A DNA stretch of 64,000 bases, taken from NCBI GenBank assembly GCA_025370075.1, contig CP073016.1:3596001-3660000 (forward strand). The letters run 5' to 3'. The position numbers and the translations under genes were made by a program. The notes below the pieces were generated by a model. It searched no databases. It worked only from the letters and a program-made list of their open reading frames with translations, and had not been told where the DNA came from. This DNA is from Chryseotalea sp. WA131a (GTDB lineage Bacteria > Bacteroidota > Bacteroidia > Cytophagales > Cyclobacteriaceae). Within the stretch, counting starts at the first letter, position 1; every line of letters begins with the position of its first letter. Below are positions 52,338-60,976 of this stretch, in pieces.

Positions 52338-53108
52338 CTATTCCAAAAAATTGCCTAACAGTGAGCTTGATTCTTTGCGGCTATTGCTACCATAGGGAGC
52401 CAATGCTTGTACTAATTTTCTGATCGGCATGGACTGTAGCCACACCCTGCCCGTTCCTCGAAGTGTGGCGAGGAAAATACCTTCTCCCCCAAACACCATT
52501 GATTTTAAACTTCCGGTGGTTTCTACATCAAAATCGATTTGTGATTCAAAGGCAACTACACAACCTGTGTCCACGCGCAGCGTTTCATTCGAAAGCGTTC
52601 GTTCAATCACCGTTCCGCCAGCATGTACAAATGCCAATCCATCTCCCTGAAGTTTTTGTAAAATGAATCCTTCCCCGCCCACTAACCCCGCTCCAATTTT
52701 ACGATTGAAAACAATGGAAAGTTTTGTTCCGAAAGCAGCACAAAGAAATCCATCTTTTTGCACAACCAGTTCTCGCCCCGGGCTTTTGGATAAGTCAACA
52801 GGAATAACGGTGCCAGGGTAGGGAGCAGAAAATCCAACTTTCGCTTTTTTGTTTCCGCGATTGGTGAAGTGGGTCATGAACAATGATTCGCCAGTCAGCA
52901 ATCTGCTTCCAGCAGAAAGTAGCTTGTCAAATAGACCTTGATTTGGCTGAGAGCCATCGCCCATTTTAGTTTCGAATTGAATGCCATCTTCCAAGAAGAG
53001 CATGGCACCGGCTTCGGCAATTACGGTTTCTTGTGGATCAAGCTCTACTTCAACAATTTGAATGCTTTCTCCTTTGATTTGATAGTCGATAACGTGTGAG
53101 GTTGGCAT
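52338..53108 (-). CDS. TIGR00266/AIM24 family protein
   Basis: A 256-residue, beta-rich protein of the AIM24 family: IDYQIKGESIQIVEVELDPQ, MLFLEDGIQFETKMG, and FVHAGGTVIERTLSNETL. Function unknown. Located 3 bp after a small gene and 4-bp-coupled gltX operon on the same strand. Confidence 0.85.
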   Translation of the reverse strand: MPTSHVIDYQIKGESIQIVEVELDPQETVIAEAGAMLFLEDGIQFETKMGDGSQPNQGLFDKLLSAGSRLLTGESLFMTHFTNRGNKKAKVGFSAPYPGTVIPVDLSKSPGRELVVQKDGFLCAAFGTKLSIVFNRKIGAGLVGGEGFILQKLQGDGLAFVHAGGTVIERTLSNETLRVDTGCVVAFESQIDFDVETTGSLKSMVFGGEGIFLATLRGTGRVWLQSMPIRKLVQALAPYGSNSRKESSSLLGNFLE

Positions 53109-53110
53109 AA

Positions 53111-53329
53111 CTACTTTTGCTTTTTTTCTTTTTTTAATCTTTCTTTTTCTTCCTTTTCTAAGAGTTTTTTATCATCCACGTTGGCATCTAAAAACTTATT
53201 TATTTTTTCGATGTTCATACTCGATTTCAATTCACCAAACTGATCGATGGATACCTCAAATCCACTTAGCTCTTTGTGAACGCGTGGCTTCCCTTGTTTT
53301 TTACTGACCTTGATTTCTTTCTTACTCAT
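53111..53329 (-). CDS. small lysine-rich hypothetical protein
   Basis: A 72-residue, very basic protein (SKKEIKVSKKQGKPRVHKEL, LEKEEKERLKKEKKQK) with no known domain. The end of gltX overlaps its start by 4 bp, and the AIM24 gene follows after 2 bp, so it is certainly part of that transcript. Possibly nucleic-acid- or ribosome-associated, by charge only. Confidence 0.6.
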   Translation of the reverse strand: MSKKEIKVSKKQGKPRVHKELSGFEVSIDQFGELKSSMNIEKINKFLDANVDDKKLLEKEEKERLKKEKKQK

Positions 53330-54858
53330 TTTTTTAGTTGAATGTTTTGCAGGGCGTAATCCAATCGACTGACGGTTTCTTCTGACCCTAGTATTTCGAT
53401 GGTCAGCATCAAATCTGGGCCAGAGCCTTGGCCAGTAAGGGCCACACGAAGGGCTTGCAGTACTTTGCCTGTGCCAATACCTAAATTACCAGCTACCGAA
53501 TCTAACGTAGTTTTCGCAATCTCTGCCGAAGGGGCTTCTATTTTTTTTACCTCATCGCGATAAGCTGAAAGTACTTTTACGGCCTCTTCATTCCATTTTT
53601 TTGAAATGACGGATTCATCAAAAAGGATAGGCGCAGTAAAGAAAAATCTTCCATGTTCAAAAATATCTTGCGGATAGGTAATGCGTTCGCGCATGGCCTG
53701 GCAAACTTTTTCCGCTTTCTGCTCGCTGCAGCTAATATTCTCTTTCTTCAATGAATTCAATAATTGTTTTGCCAATTCCGTATTTGATTTTGAGCGCAAA
53801 TATTGTTGATTGAACCACTGTGCTTTCTGAATATCAAACTTGGCTCCCGCTTTGCCAATCCGTTCAAGGGTAAAAACTTCAGTCAATTGTTCTATCGAAA
53901 AAATTTCTTGTTCAGTGCCTGGGTTCCAACCTAAAAAGGCTAGAAAATTTATCAATGCTTCTGGTAAATAGCCGCTTTCGCGGAAGCCTTTCGCCAGCTC
54001 TTTTGTTTTAGGGTCAGTCCAGTTTAATGGAAAAATAGGGAAGCCCATTTGGTCTGCATCGCGCTTACTTAATTTGCCATTGCCATCTGGCTTTAACAAT
54101 AATGGCAAGTGCGCAAACTGAGGCATGGCATCTTTCCAGCCAAATGATTGATACAACAAAACATGCAGCGGAGCAGAAGGCAGCCATTCTTCGCCACGGA
54201 TTACATGCGTGATTTGCATCAGGTAATCATCCACCACATTGGCCAAATGGTAAGTGGGCATACCGTCTGACTTCATCAACACCTTGTCGTCAATTTGAGA
54301 TGAGTTGACAACCACTTGGCCGCGTATCAAATCCATTAGCTCGACAGATTGTTCCGCTGGCACTTTCAGTCGAATGACATAGGGTTCTCCAGCATTTAAT
54401 TTTTGCTTCACCTCTTCTGCGTTAAGCGTAAGCGAGTTTTTCATTTGCCCGCGCGTGCTGATGCCATATTGTTGATTGATGGCATCTTCTTTTTTCAAGC
54501 GCTCGCGCATGGCTTCCAGGTCTTGTTCAGTATCAAAGCCGTAATAGGCTTTGCCTTCAGCAATCAGTTGCTGTGCATACTTTTGGTAGATTTCTTTTCG
54601 TTCAGATTGGCGATAAGGCGCATGCGGCCCGCCCTTGCCAACACCTTCGTCTATTTGAATGCCTGCCCACGCCAAGGCTTCTAGAATGTATTCTTCCGCC
54701 CCTGGCACATAACGGGTTTGGTCGGTATCTTCAATACGCAAAATCATGGTGCCCCCATGTTTGCGGGCAAGTAAGAAATTGTACAAAGCAGTACGGATAC
54801 CTCCAATATGGAGTGCACCTGTGGGGCTAGGGGCAAAGCGAACACGAATGGTTTTCAT
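53326..54858 (-). CDS. gltX: glutamyl-tRNA synthetase
   Basis: A 510-residue class I synthetase that charges tRNA-Glu. The HIGH signature is FAPSPTGALHIGGIRTALYN and the KMSKS-type loop is GNGKLSKRDADQMGFPIF. The Rossmann region continues with IEDTDQTRYVPGAEEYI, HVIRGEEWLPSAPLHVLLYQ. No zinc-binding cysteines. The C-terminal anticodon-binding domain is normal in length. Confidence 0.96.
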   Translation of the reverse strand: MKTIRVRFAPSPTGALHIGGIRTALYNFLLARKHGGTMILRIEDTDQTRYVPGAEEYILEALAWAGIQIDEGVGKGGPHAPYRQSERKEIYQKYAQQLIAEGKAYYGFDTEQDLEAMRERLKKEDAINQQYGISTRGQMKNSLTLNAEEVKQKLNAGEPYVIRLKVPAEQSVELMDLIRGQVVVNSSQIDDKVLMKSDGMPTYHLANVVDDYLMQITHVIRGEEWLPSAPLHVLLYQSFGWKDAMPQFAHLPLLLKPDGNGKLSKRDADQMGFPIFPLNWTDPKTKELAKGFRESGYLPEALINFLAFLGWNPGTEQEIFSIEQLTEVFTLERIGKAGAKFDIQKAQWFNQQYLRSKSNTELAKQLLNSLKKENISCSEQKAEKVCQAMRERITYPQDIFEHGRFFFTAPILFDESVISKKWNEEAVKVLSAYRDEVKKIEAPSAEIAKTTLDSVAGNLGIGTGKVLQALRVALTGQGSGPDLMLTIEILGSEETVSRLDYALQNIQLKK

Positions 54859-55000
54859 ATAAATTAGACGTGTAAAGTTACGCTAAAAACGGAAGCCGAA
54901 AACGGATTTGACTTTCGAAAGCATAAACCGACCTAGTGAAAAAGTAGGCTGGTTTAGTACACTGCCTTTCCTTACTTTTACCTTCCAAAATTTTACCATT

Positions 55001-57220
55001 ATGCGAAGACTTGTCGGCATCCTTATTCTCTTGGTTTCTTTCCCTTCCATCGCCCAGCAACAATGGTCCGGCAAGTTTGAGCAGTTGGATCAAACACTGC
55101 CAACCCCCAATAGCTACCGCTCGGCCTCGGGCGCACCGGGCATCAATTATTGGCAACAGCGTGCTGATTACGATATCGATGTAGAACTCAATGACGATAC
55201 CCAACTACTCACTGGAAAGGAGACCATTACTTACTACAACAACGCCCCGGAGGTGCTGCGCTTTTTGTGGCTGCAGTTAGACCAAAATAATTTATCGGAT
55301 GGGAACATGACTGATAAAACCGAAACCAACCGCGTTCGCGATTCAATACCCGTTAAGTTTTTTCCGTTGGCTACGGATACCTATGGCTACGAGGGCGGCT
55401 TTAAAATCACGGCCGTAAAAGATGCCATTACAGGCAAGGCATTGTCTTATCTGATCAACTACACCATGTTGCGTGTGGATTTGCCCACACCTATGAAAAC
55501 AGGCGACAAGTTCAGTTTTGTTGTAGAGTGGAATTACCGTGAAAAGGATCGGATGAAATTTAGCGAACGTGGTGGGTATGAGTATTTTCCAGAAGACGGA
55601 AATTATTTGTACACGGAGGCGCAATGGTTTCCGCGTATGTGTGTATTTGACGATTACGAAGGGTGGCAAAACAAACAATTCATCGGACAGGGAGAATTTG
55701 CATTGGTGTTTGGAAACTATCGGGTTAGAATTACTGTTCCTTCCGATCACATTGTAGGTGCAACAGGTGTACTTCAAAACCCAAAATCAGTTTTAACAAA
55801 AGATCAAATCGATCGCCTTGAAAAGGCGAAGAAAACATTTGATCAACCTGTGCTGATTGTGACGGAAGAAGAAGTTCGCAAGAAAGAAAAAGAGCGTTCG
55901 AAGAAAAAGAGCACATGGGATTTTGCAGCCGAGAATGTGCGTGATTTTGCGTTCGCCACATCGCACAAGTTTATTTGGGATGCGATGGCAGTGAAAGTAA
56001 ACGACAAGACGCCATTGGCTCAATCACTCTATCCAAAAGAAGGCAATCCGTTGTGGGGCAAAGAGTCCACCATGGCAATTAAAAATACATTGGAAGTTTA
56101 TTCGGCCCGCACACTCGATTATCCGTACCCAACGGCCTACTCGGTTCATTGTGCTAACCAAGGTATGGAGTATCCCATGATTTGTTTCAATGGCGGAAGA
56201 CCAAAAAGCGATGGAACATTTTCGCAATCTACCTATGAAGGGATGGTGGGCGTAATCATTCACGAAGTAGGCCACAACTTTTTCCCGATGATTGTAAATT
56301 CAGACGAACGCCAATGGAGTTGGATGGATGAAGGGCTGAATTCATTTTTAGAGAGAGAAGTAAAACGCGAACGATATCCCAATGTGAATATTAGCTGGGG
56401 CTCACCCAAAGGAATGGCCAATTACATGAAGGGTGATAAAAATTTAATGCGGCCCATCATGTGGCATTCGGATAACATTCCGGGCCGAGATTTTGGCCCT
56501 AATGCGTATGGCAAACCGTCTGCTGCACTTACGCTACTGCGCGAGACTGTGATGGGGCCAGAGTTATTTGACAAGGCATTTAAAGAATATGCCCAACGCT
56601 GGGCATTCAAGCATCCCAAGCCCGCTGACTTTTTTCGCACGATGGAAGACGCTTCTGCGGTCGACTTGGATTGGTTTTGGAGAGGTTGGTTTTACACCGT
56701 GGACAATGTAGATGTAGAGTTGGATGAAGTGAAATGGTTTAAAGTACGTTCAGAGCAAAAGGATTTTGAGAACAAGAACATCAAGGCCAAGCAAGGTGAT
56801 TTGGCTGCCAAATCAAAAGATAAATTGACCGATTTTAGTGGCGGAGCGCAGGAGTTTACGATGATCAATACCGATGATCGCATGTATGGCGAATTCAAAA
56901 ACAAGATCAACGATGGCGATGTGCGCAAAAGATTAGCAGACAAGAATTTGTATGAGATTACATTGAAAAATAAGGGCGGATTGGTAACACCCGTGATCAT
57001 TGAATGGACATTTAAAGACGGCACCAAAGAGATTGAAAAAATACCAGCAGAGATTTGGCGTGTGAATGAAACCGAAGTGAAAAAAGTTTTCATGAAAGAT
57101 AAAGAAGTGACCAACGTGGTTATTGATCCAGATGGCGCTACAGCAGATGTTAATTTAAGCGACAACGTATTTCCCAAGAAGCCTACGGAGAGCAAGTTTG
57201 ATCAGTTGAAGAAAAATTGA
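55001..57220 (+). CDS. M1 family metallopeptidase, secreted
   Basis: A 739-residue protein; start at MRRLVGILILLVSFPSIAQ, since the longer frame from 54908 adds 31 residues without a family match. Zinc motif: VIIHEVGHNFFPM (HExxH variant HEVGH) and the third ligand Glu in WMDEGLNSFLERE. N-terminal beta domain with YDIDVELNDDTQLLTGKETI. It contains the substrate-binding GMEYPMICF. Likely periplasmic or outer-surface aminopeptidase. Confidence 0.9.
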   Translation: MRRLVGILILLVSFPSIAQQQWSGKFEQLDQTLPTPNSYRSASGAPGINYWQQRADYDIDVELNDDTQLLTGKETITYYNNAPEVLRFLWLQLDQNNLSDGNMTDKTETNRVRDSIPVKFFPLATDTYGYEGGFKITAVKDAITGKALSYLINYTMLRVDLPTPMKTGDKFSFVVEWNYREKDRMKFSERGGYEYFPEDGNYLYTEAQWFPRMCVFDDYEGWQNKQFIGQGEFALVFGNYRVRITVPSDHIVGATGVLQNPKSVLTKDQIDRLEKAKKTFDQPVLIVTEEEVRKKEKERSKKKSTWDFAAENVRDFAFATSHKFIWDAMAVKVNDKTPLAQSLYPKEGNPLWGKESTMAIKNTLEVYSARTLDYPYPTAYSVHCANQGMEYPMICFNGGRPKSDGTFSQSTYEGMVGVIIHEVGHNFFPMIVNSDERQWSWMDEGLNSFLEREVKRERYPNVNISWGSPKGMANYMKGDKNLMRPIMWHSDNIPGRDFGPNAYGKPSAALTLLRETVMGPELFDKAFKEYAQRWAFKHPKPADFFRTMEDASAVDLDWFWRGWFYTVDNVDVELDEVKWFKVRSEQKDFENKNIKAKQGDLAAKSKDKLTDFSGGAQEFTMINTDDRMYGEFKNKINDGDVRKRLADKNLYEITLKNKGGLVTPVIIEWTFKDGTKEIEKIPAEIWRVNETEVKKVFMKDKEVTNVVIDPDGATADVNLSDNVFPKKPTESKFDQLKKN

Positions 57221-57224
57221 TTTT

Positions 57225-57254
57225 TAACCACATAGGCACATAGAAAACATAGAT
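57225..57254. repeat. left inverted repeat of the GxxExxY gene
   Basis: TTAACCACATAGG and two further ACATAG units, 10 bp before the gene start. The complement of the right repeat (57671-57702) also contains TTAACCACATAG and two ACATAG units, with the spacer bases GC and AA swapped in order. Confidence 0.6.
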
Positions 57255-57263
57255 TTTTCTATC

Positions 57264-57671
57264 ATGACAAAGAAATACCTAGATGACTTAACTTATCAAA
57301 TTATCGGGGCAGCAATTGAGGTTCATAAGTCTATTGGGCCAGGGCTTTTAGAAAGCGTCTATCATAAGTGCCTTAAACAAGAATTTTTTGAGAGGGGTCT
57401 ATCCTATGGGTCTGAATTCTTAGTGCCTGTTGAGTACAAGGGTATAGAAATAGATGCTGACTTAAGATGTGATTTTTTGGTAGAAGATTCAATAGTTGTA
57501 GAATTGAAATCTGTGGAGTTAATGGTTCCTGTTTTTGAAGCCCAACTTCTTACCTATATGAAGTTACTTAAAAAGCCAAAAGGCATTTTAATAAATTTTA
57601 ATTGTTTTAACCTTTTCAAAGAAGGTCAGCGCACTTTCGTAAATGAATATTTTAAAGAATTAGCTAATTGA
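57264..57671 (+). CDS. GxxExxY family protein (PD-(D/E)XK-like)
   Basis: A 135-residue protein of the GxxExxY family: LTYQIIGAAIEVHKSIGPGL, then LLESVYHKCL contains the Glu/Tyr pattern of the name. Core candidates: IDADLRCDFLVEDSIVVELK, a D-x(n)-ExK nuclease-like motif (VVELKS). The family is widespread and sporadic in Bacteroidetes and cyanobacteria. The gene is bracketed by inverted ACATAG repeats and interrupts the interval between the peptidase and purK. Confidence 0.85.
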   Translation: MTKKYLDDLTYQIIGAAIEVHKSIGPGLLESVYHKCLKQEFFERGLSYGSEFLVPVEYKGIEIDADLRCDFLVEDSIVVELKSVELMVPVFEAQLLTYMKLLKKPKGILINFNCFNLFKEGQRTFVNEYFKELAN

Positions 57672-57702
57672 TTCTATGTGGCCTATGTTTCTATGTGGTT
57701 AA
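57671..57702. repeat. right inverted repeat of the GxxExxY gene
   Basis: ATTCTATGTGGCCTATG and the closing CTATGTGGTTAA, the inverse of the left repeat. Confidence 0.6.
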
Positions 57703-57705
57703 ATT

Positions 57706-58836
57706 ATGGTCAATCAAAATAAACAAATAGGAATCCTTGGTGGCGGCCAGCTCGGTCGCATGCTCATCCAATCAGCCATTGATTTTAATATTCATTTTTC
57801 AGTGCTAGACCCAGATGCCGAAGCGCCTTGCAGCAAACTCTCTTCATTTACACATGGCAAGCTTACCGATTTTAATACCGTTGTAAATTTTGGAAAGGAG
57901 TTGGATTTGCTTACCATCGAAATTGAAAATGTAAGCGTTGCTGCGCTTAAGGAATTGGTTCGCCAAGGGAAAAAGGTTTATCCGCAGCCAGAGATAATTG
58001 AACTTATCCAAGACAAGCGGACTCAAAAAGAGTTTTACCGAAAGAATAACTTTGCCACAGCAGATTATATTTTGACTGACACCAAAGAAGACGTAAAGAA
58101 GCAAATCGGTTTTTTGCCCGCTGTCAATAAATTGGGTAAGGAAGGTTATGACGGTAGAGGCGTTCAAATCCTAAGAACCGAAAAGGATTTAGAAAAAGCT
58201 TTTGATAAACCAAGTCTGCTGGAGAAGCTAATCGATTTTGAAAAAGAGATTTCGGTAATTGTTGCCCGTAATGAAAAGGGTGATGTGGTTTCCTATCCTG
58301 CTGTGGAGATGGTGTTTCACCCCGAGGCTAATTTGGTGGAATATCTTTTTTCACCAGCACAAATTAATAATGCCATCGCAAAGCAAGCAGATGAATTAGC
58401 CCGAGGTATTATTCAAAAACTAGAAATGGTTGGGTTGTTGGCCGTGGAAATGTTTGTAACGAAAGATGGCAAAGTACTTGTCAACGAAATGGCCCCCCGT
58501 CCGCACAACAGTGGTCATCAAACTATTGAAGCAAATGTAACTTCTCAATACGAACAACAGTTGCGAGCCATTTTAAATTGGCCGCTGGGTGATACACGTA
58601 TTCTTCAGCCAAGCGCCATGGTCAATCTTTTGGGTGAAGATGGTTACGCTGGAGAGGCAAAATACCTAGGCTTGGAAGAGGTTATGAAAATCTCAGGTGT
58701 ACACGTTCATCTTTATGGAAAAAAAACCACTAAACCATTTCGAAAAATGGGGCACGTAACAATTGTAGATGCCGATGTGGAAAGTTTAAAAAAGAAAGCC
58801 AACTTTGTTAAAGAGACCCTGAAAGTAATCGCATGA
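57706..58836 (+). CDS. purK: 5-(carboxyamino)imidazole ribonucleotide synthase
   Basis: A 376-residue ATP-grasp enzyme of purine synthesis: GILGGGQLGRMLIQSAIDF, LTIEIENVSVAALKELV, LGKEGYDGRGVQI, VNEMAPRPHNSGHQTIEA. It converts AIR to N5-CAIR with ATP and bicarbonate. The stop overlaps the start of purE (ATGA). Confidence 0.96.
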   Translation: MVNQNKQIGILGGGQLGRMLIQSAIDFNIHFSVLDPDAEAPCSKLSSFTHGKLTDFNTVVNFGKELDLLTIEIENVSVAALKELVRQGKKVYPQPEIIELIQDKRTQKEFYRKNNFATADYILTDTKEDVKKQIGFLPAVNKLGKEGYDGRGVQILRTEKDLEKAFDKPSLLEKLIDFEKEISVIVARNEKGDVVSYPAVEMVFHPEANLVEYLFSPAQINNAIAKQADELARGIIQKLEMVGLLAVEMFVTKDGKVLVNEMAPRPHNSGHQTIEANVTSQYEQQLRAILNWPLGDTRILQPSAMVNLLGEDGYAGEAKYLGLEEVMKISGVHVHLYGKKTTKPFRKMGHVTIVDADVESLKKKANFVKETLKVIA

Positions 58837-59345
58837 GCAAAGCAACTATTGGCATTATCATGGGCAGTCAATCTGATTTAAAAATCATGAAAGAAGCTGC
58901 CGAATTTTTAGAAGAGATGAAAATCCCTTTTGAGTTGACAGTAGTTTCAGCGCACCGCACGCCACAGCGCATGGTTGATTACGCTTCCTCAGCCCGTTCA
59001 CGCGGATTGAAAGTGGTGATTGCAGGCGCAGGTGGCGCAGCACACTTGCCCGGCATGGTAGCATCGTTAACTTCATTGCCTGTGATTGGTGTACCCATCA
59101 AATCGTCTAACTCTATCGATGGTTGGGACTCTATTTTGTCCATTCTGCAAATGCCATCAGGTGTGCCCGTGGCTACCGTTGCCTTAAATGGTGCCCGCAA
59201 TGCCGGCATTTTAGCTGCTCAAATTGTTGGAAGCAGTGACAAGGCAACCGCCAATCGATTGGATGCGTTTAAAACGAGTTTAAAAAAGAAGGTTGAAGAA
59301 TCGTTTGAGGTCATAGAAAAAAAGGGATGGAAGAATGTGTTGTAA
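58833..59345 (+). CDS. purE: 5-(carboxyamino)imidazole ribonucleotide mutase
   Basis: A 170-residue PurE class I enzyme: IGIIMGSQSDLKIMKEAAEF, VVSAHRTPQRMVDYA, VIAGAGGAAHLPGMVASL, VGVPIKSSNSIDG-type block and IL(A)AQIVGSS. Uses the product of PurK. It is coupled to purK. Confidence 0.96.
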   Translation: MSKATIGIIMGSQSDLKIMKEAAEFLEEMKIPFELTVVSAHRTPQRMVDYASSARSRGLKVVIAGAGGAAHLPGMVASLTSLPVIGVPIKSSNSIDGWDSILSILQMPSGVPVATVALNGARNAGILAAQIVGSSDKATANRLDAFKTSLKKKVEESFEVIEKKGWKNVL

Positions 59346-59678
59346 TGCAGTAGGAAACAAGAAGACCCCTCGGAATCAAAGCTGTTGAATTTTTTCTTGC
59401 AAAGCCCTCATCTTTCTTCTGAAAAAAGAAGGAAGCTCTGACCATTTTTTGAAAAAGGCATTTGAGAGGAAGAAATCAATTTGCCAACCAACAATTTGGG
59501 GATACTACGAAAGTATTTTTTGGAAGTGGCCATTGTTTCTATTTGGGCCGATAAAAGAGTAGAAGGAAATGAAACGGATTCCCAAACCGCCTAGGTGTGT
59601 GCCTGTCGTTTTATGATGATGATTTGCAGAATAGTATGTCGGGAGTAGAAGGCTTTGTGCTGGATCATTAGGACCTGC
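59346..59678. other. intergenic stretch without a convincing gene
   Basis: No known gene or RNA is seen. A 41-codon frame on the minus strand (59408-59533, MATSKKYFRSIPKLLVGK) is open but lacks any recognised motif. A weak hairpin lies near 59412-59434. The stretch separates purE from the TerC gene. Confidence 0.4.
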
Positions 59679-60701
59679 TTAACCAGAAACATCTTCTGAT
59701 TCTTCAGGCTGGTCTTTGCGCGGCACCAAAACTGAAAATAAGATTGATAGCGTAAGGGTAGCAATAATGACGGAAAAGGACAGAACGGGTGAAAGTTCGA
59801 TGTCAATTATCTCCAAAAGCATCTTAGCCCCAATAAAAAATAGAATAATGGAAAGACCTTTTTGCAATAAGTAAAACTTGTCGATAATCCCCGAAAGCAA
59901 AAAGAACATGGCGCGTAAGCCCATTACCGCAAAGATATTGGACGTGTAAATCAAAAATTCACTTTGCGTAATGGCGAAGGCTGCGGGTATGGAGTCAACC
60001 GCAAAGATTAAATCAGTAGTTTCGATCAAAATGATTACCAAGAAAAGTGGCGTAAACATGTACTTGCCGTTTTCTTTAATCAAGAATTGTCCGCCCTCGT
60101 CATTTTTAGAGATAGGCAAGTATTTGCGGCATAACTTTAAAATTGGGTTTTTCTCAGGGTCGATCTTTTCATCACTGTCCTCAAAGTATATTTTTATGCC
60201 TGAATAGATCAGGAAAACCCCAAATATGTAAAGAATAAAATGCCATTTGGCAATGAAGTATGCACCGACAAAAATGAAGATTCCTCTAAAAACAACTGCT
60301 CCAAATATTCCCCAAAAAAGTATTCGGTGGTAAAATTCCTCCTTTACTTGAAAATATTTTAATATCAATAAAATGACAAAGATATTATCAACAGATAATG
60401 CGTACTCCGTTAAGTAAGCAGTGAAATATTGCACCGTGGCCGTGAGGCCAGAAATGGATTTGATTTGTCCCGACACCTCCACTTCGTAAGGGCCATCTAT
60501 ATAAATGACATAGCCGAATAAGGTGCTGATTATTACCCAAAAAATGGATTGATAGAGAGCTGATTTAGTAGTGATTTTGTGGGCACTTTTATTAAAGAAG
60601 CCTAAATCAACTAATAAAAAAATGCCTATGACCAGACCAAAAATGCTATAAATAACGGTTTGTTCAGAAATTTCTCTCCCAAATAAAAGAAATGCCATCA
60701 T
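59679..60701 (-). CDS. TerC family membrane protein
   Basis: A 340-residue protein with about nine TM helices: TVIYSIFGLVIGIFLLVDLG, LTEYALSVDNIFVILLILKY (with the conserved Asp), and LVIILIETTDLIFAVDSIPA (second Asp motif). Charged C-terminus. TerC-type proteins are implicated in metal (Mn) export and tellurite resistance. It has no ter gene neighbours, so the metal-transport role is more probable. Confidence 0.9.
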   Translation of the reverse strand: MMAFLLFGREISEQTVIYSIFGLVIGIFLLVDLGFFNKSAHKITTKSALYQSIFWVIISTLFGYVIYIDGPYEVEVSGQIKSISGLTATVQYFTAYLTEYALSVDNIFVILLILKYFQVKEEFYHRILFWGIFGAVVFRGIFIFVGAYFIAKWHFILYIFGVFLIYSGIKIYFEDSDEKIDPEKNPILKLCRKYLPISKNDEGGQFLIKENGKYMFTPLFLVIILIETTDLIFAVDSIPAAFAITQSEFLIYTSNIFAVMGLRAMFFLLSGIIDKFYLLQKGLSIILFFIGAKMLLEIIDIELSPVLSFSVIIATLTLSILFSVLVPRKDQPEESEDVSG

Positions 60702-60976
60702 TTGTTAAAATTAAGCCTTTTGTGAAGGTAAGAAAGATACAAATTGAAGAGATTGTACACGTATTAGGGTCGAATCAATTTTCAAAACTACGAATATATT
60801 TTAGATGTTAAAGTATCTCGGCTATGATTTAGTCAATTGAAAAAAGGAATCTTAAGAAAGGAGAAAATACATTTTCCATCCCCTTAAAGGGCACTTTTAA
60901 GGCTATTTCCCAAATCAATTTTATAAATCAAATGTTTAAGCGAAAGCATACTGTGAAGATTAATTCTTTAATCCTG

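Noticed and set aside
54908..55000. Longer start for the M1 peptidase
   Set aside because: The added 31 residues precede a complete signal peptide and do not fit the family.
59408..59533. 41-codon minus-strand frame between purE and the TerC gene
   Set aside because: No motif, no ribosome-binding or promoter signal, and a complementary frame is also open; kept only as a remark on the gap.
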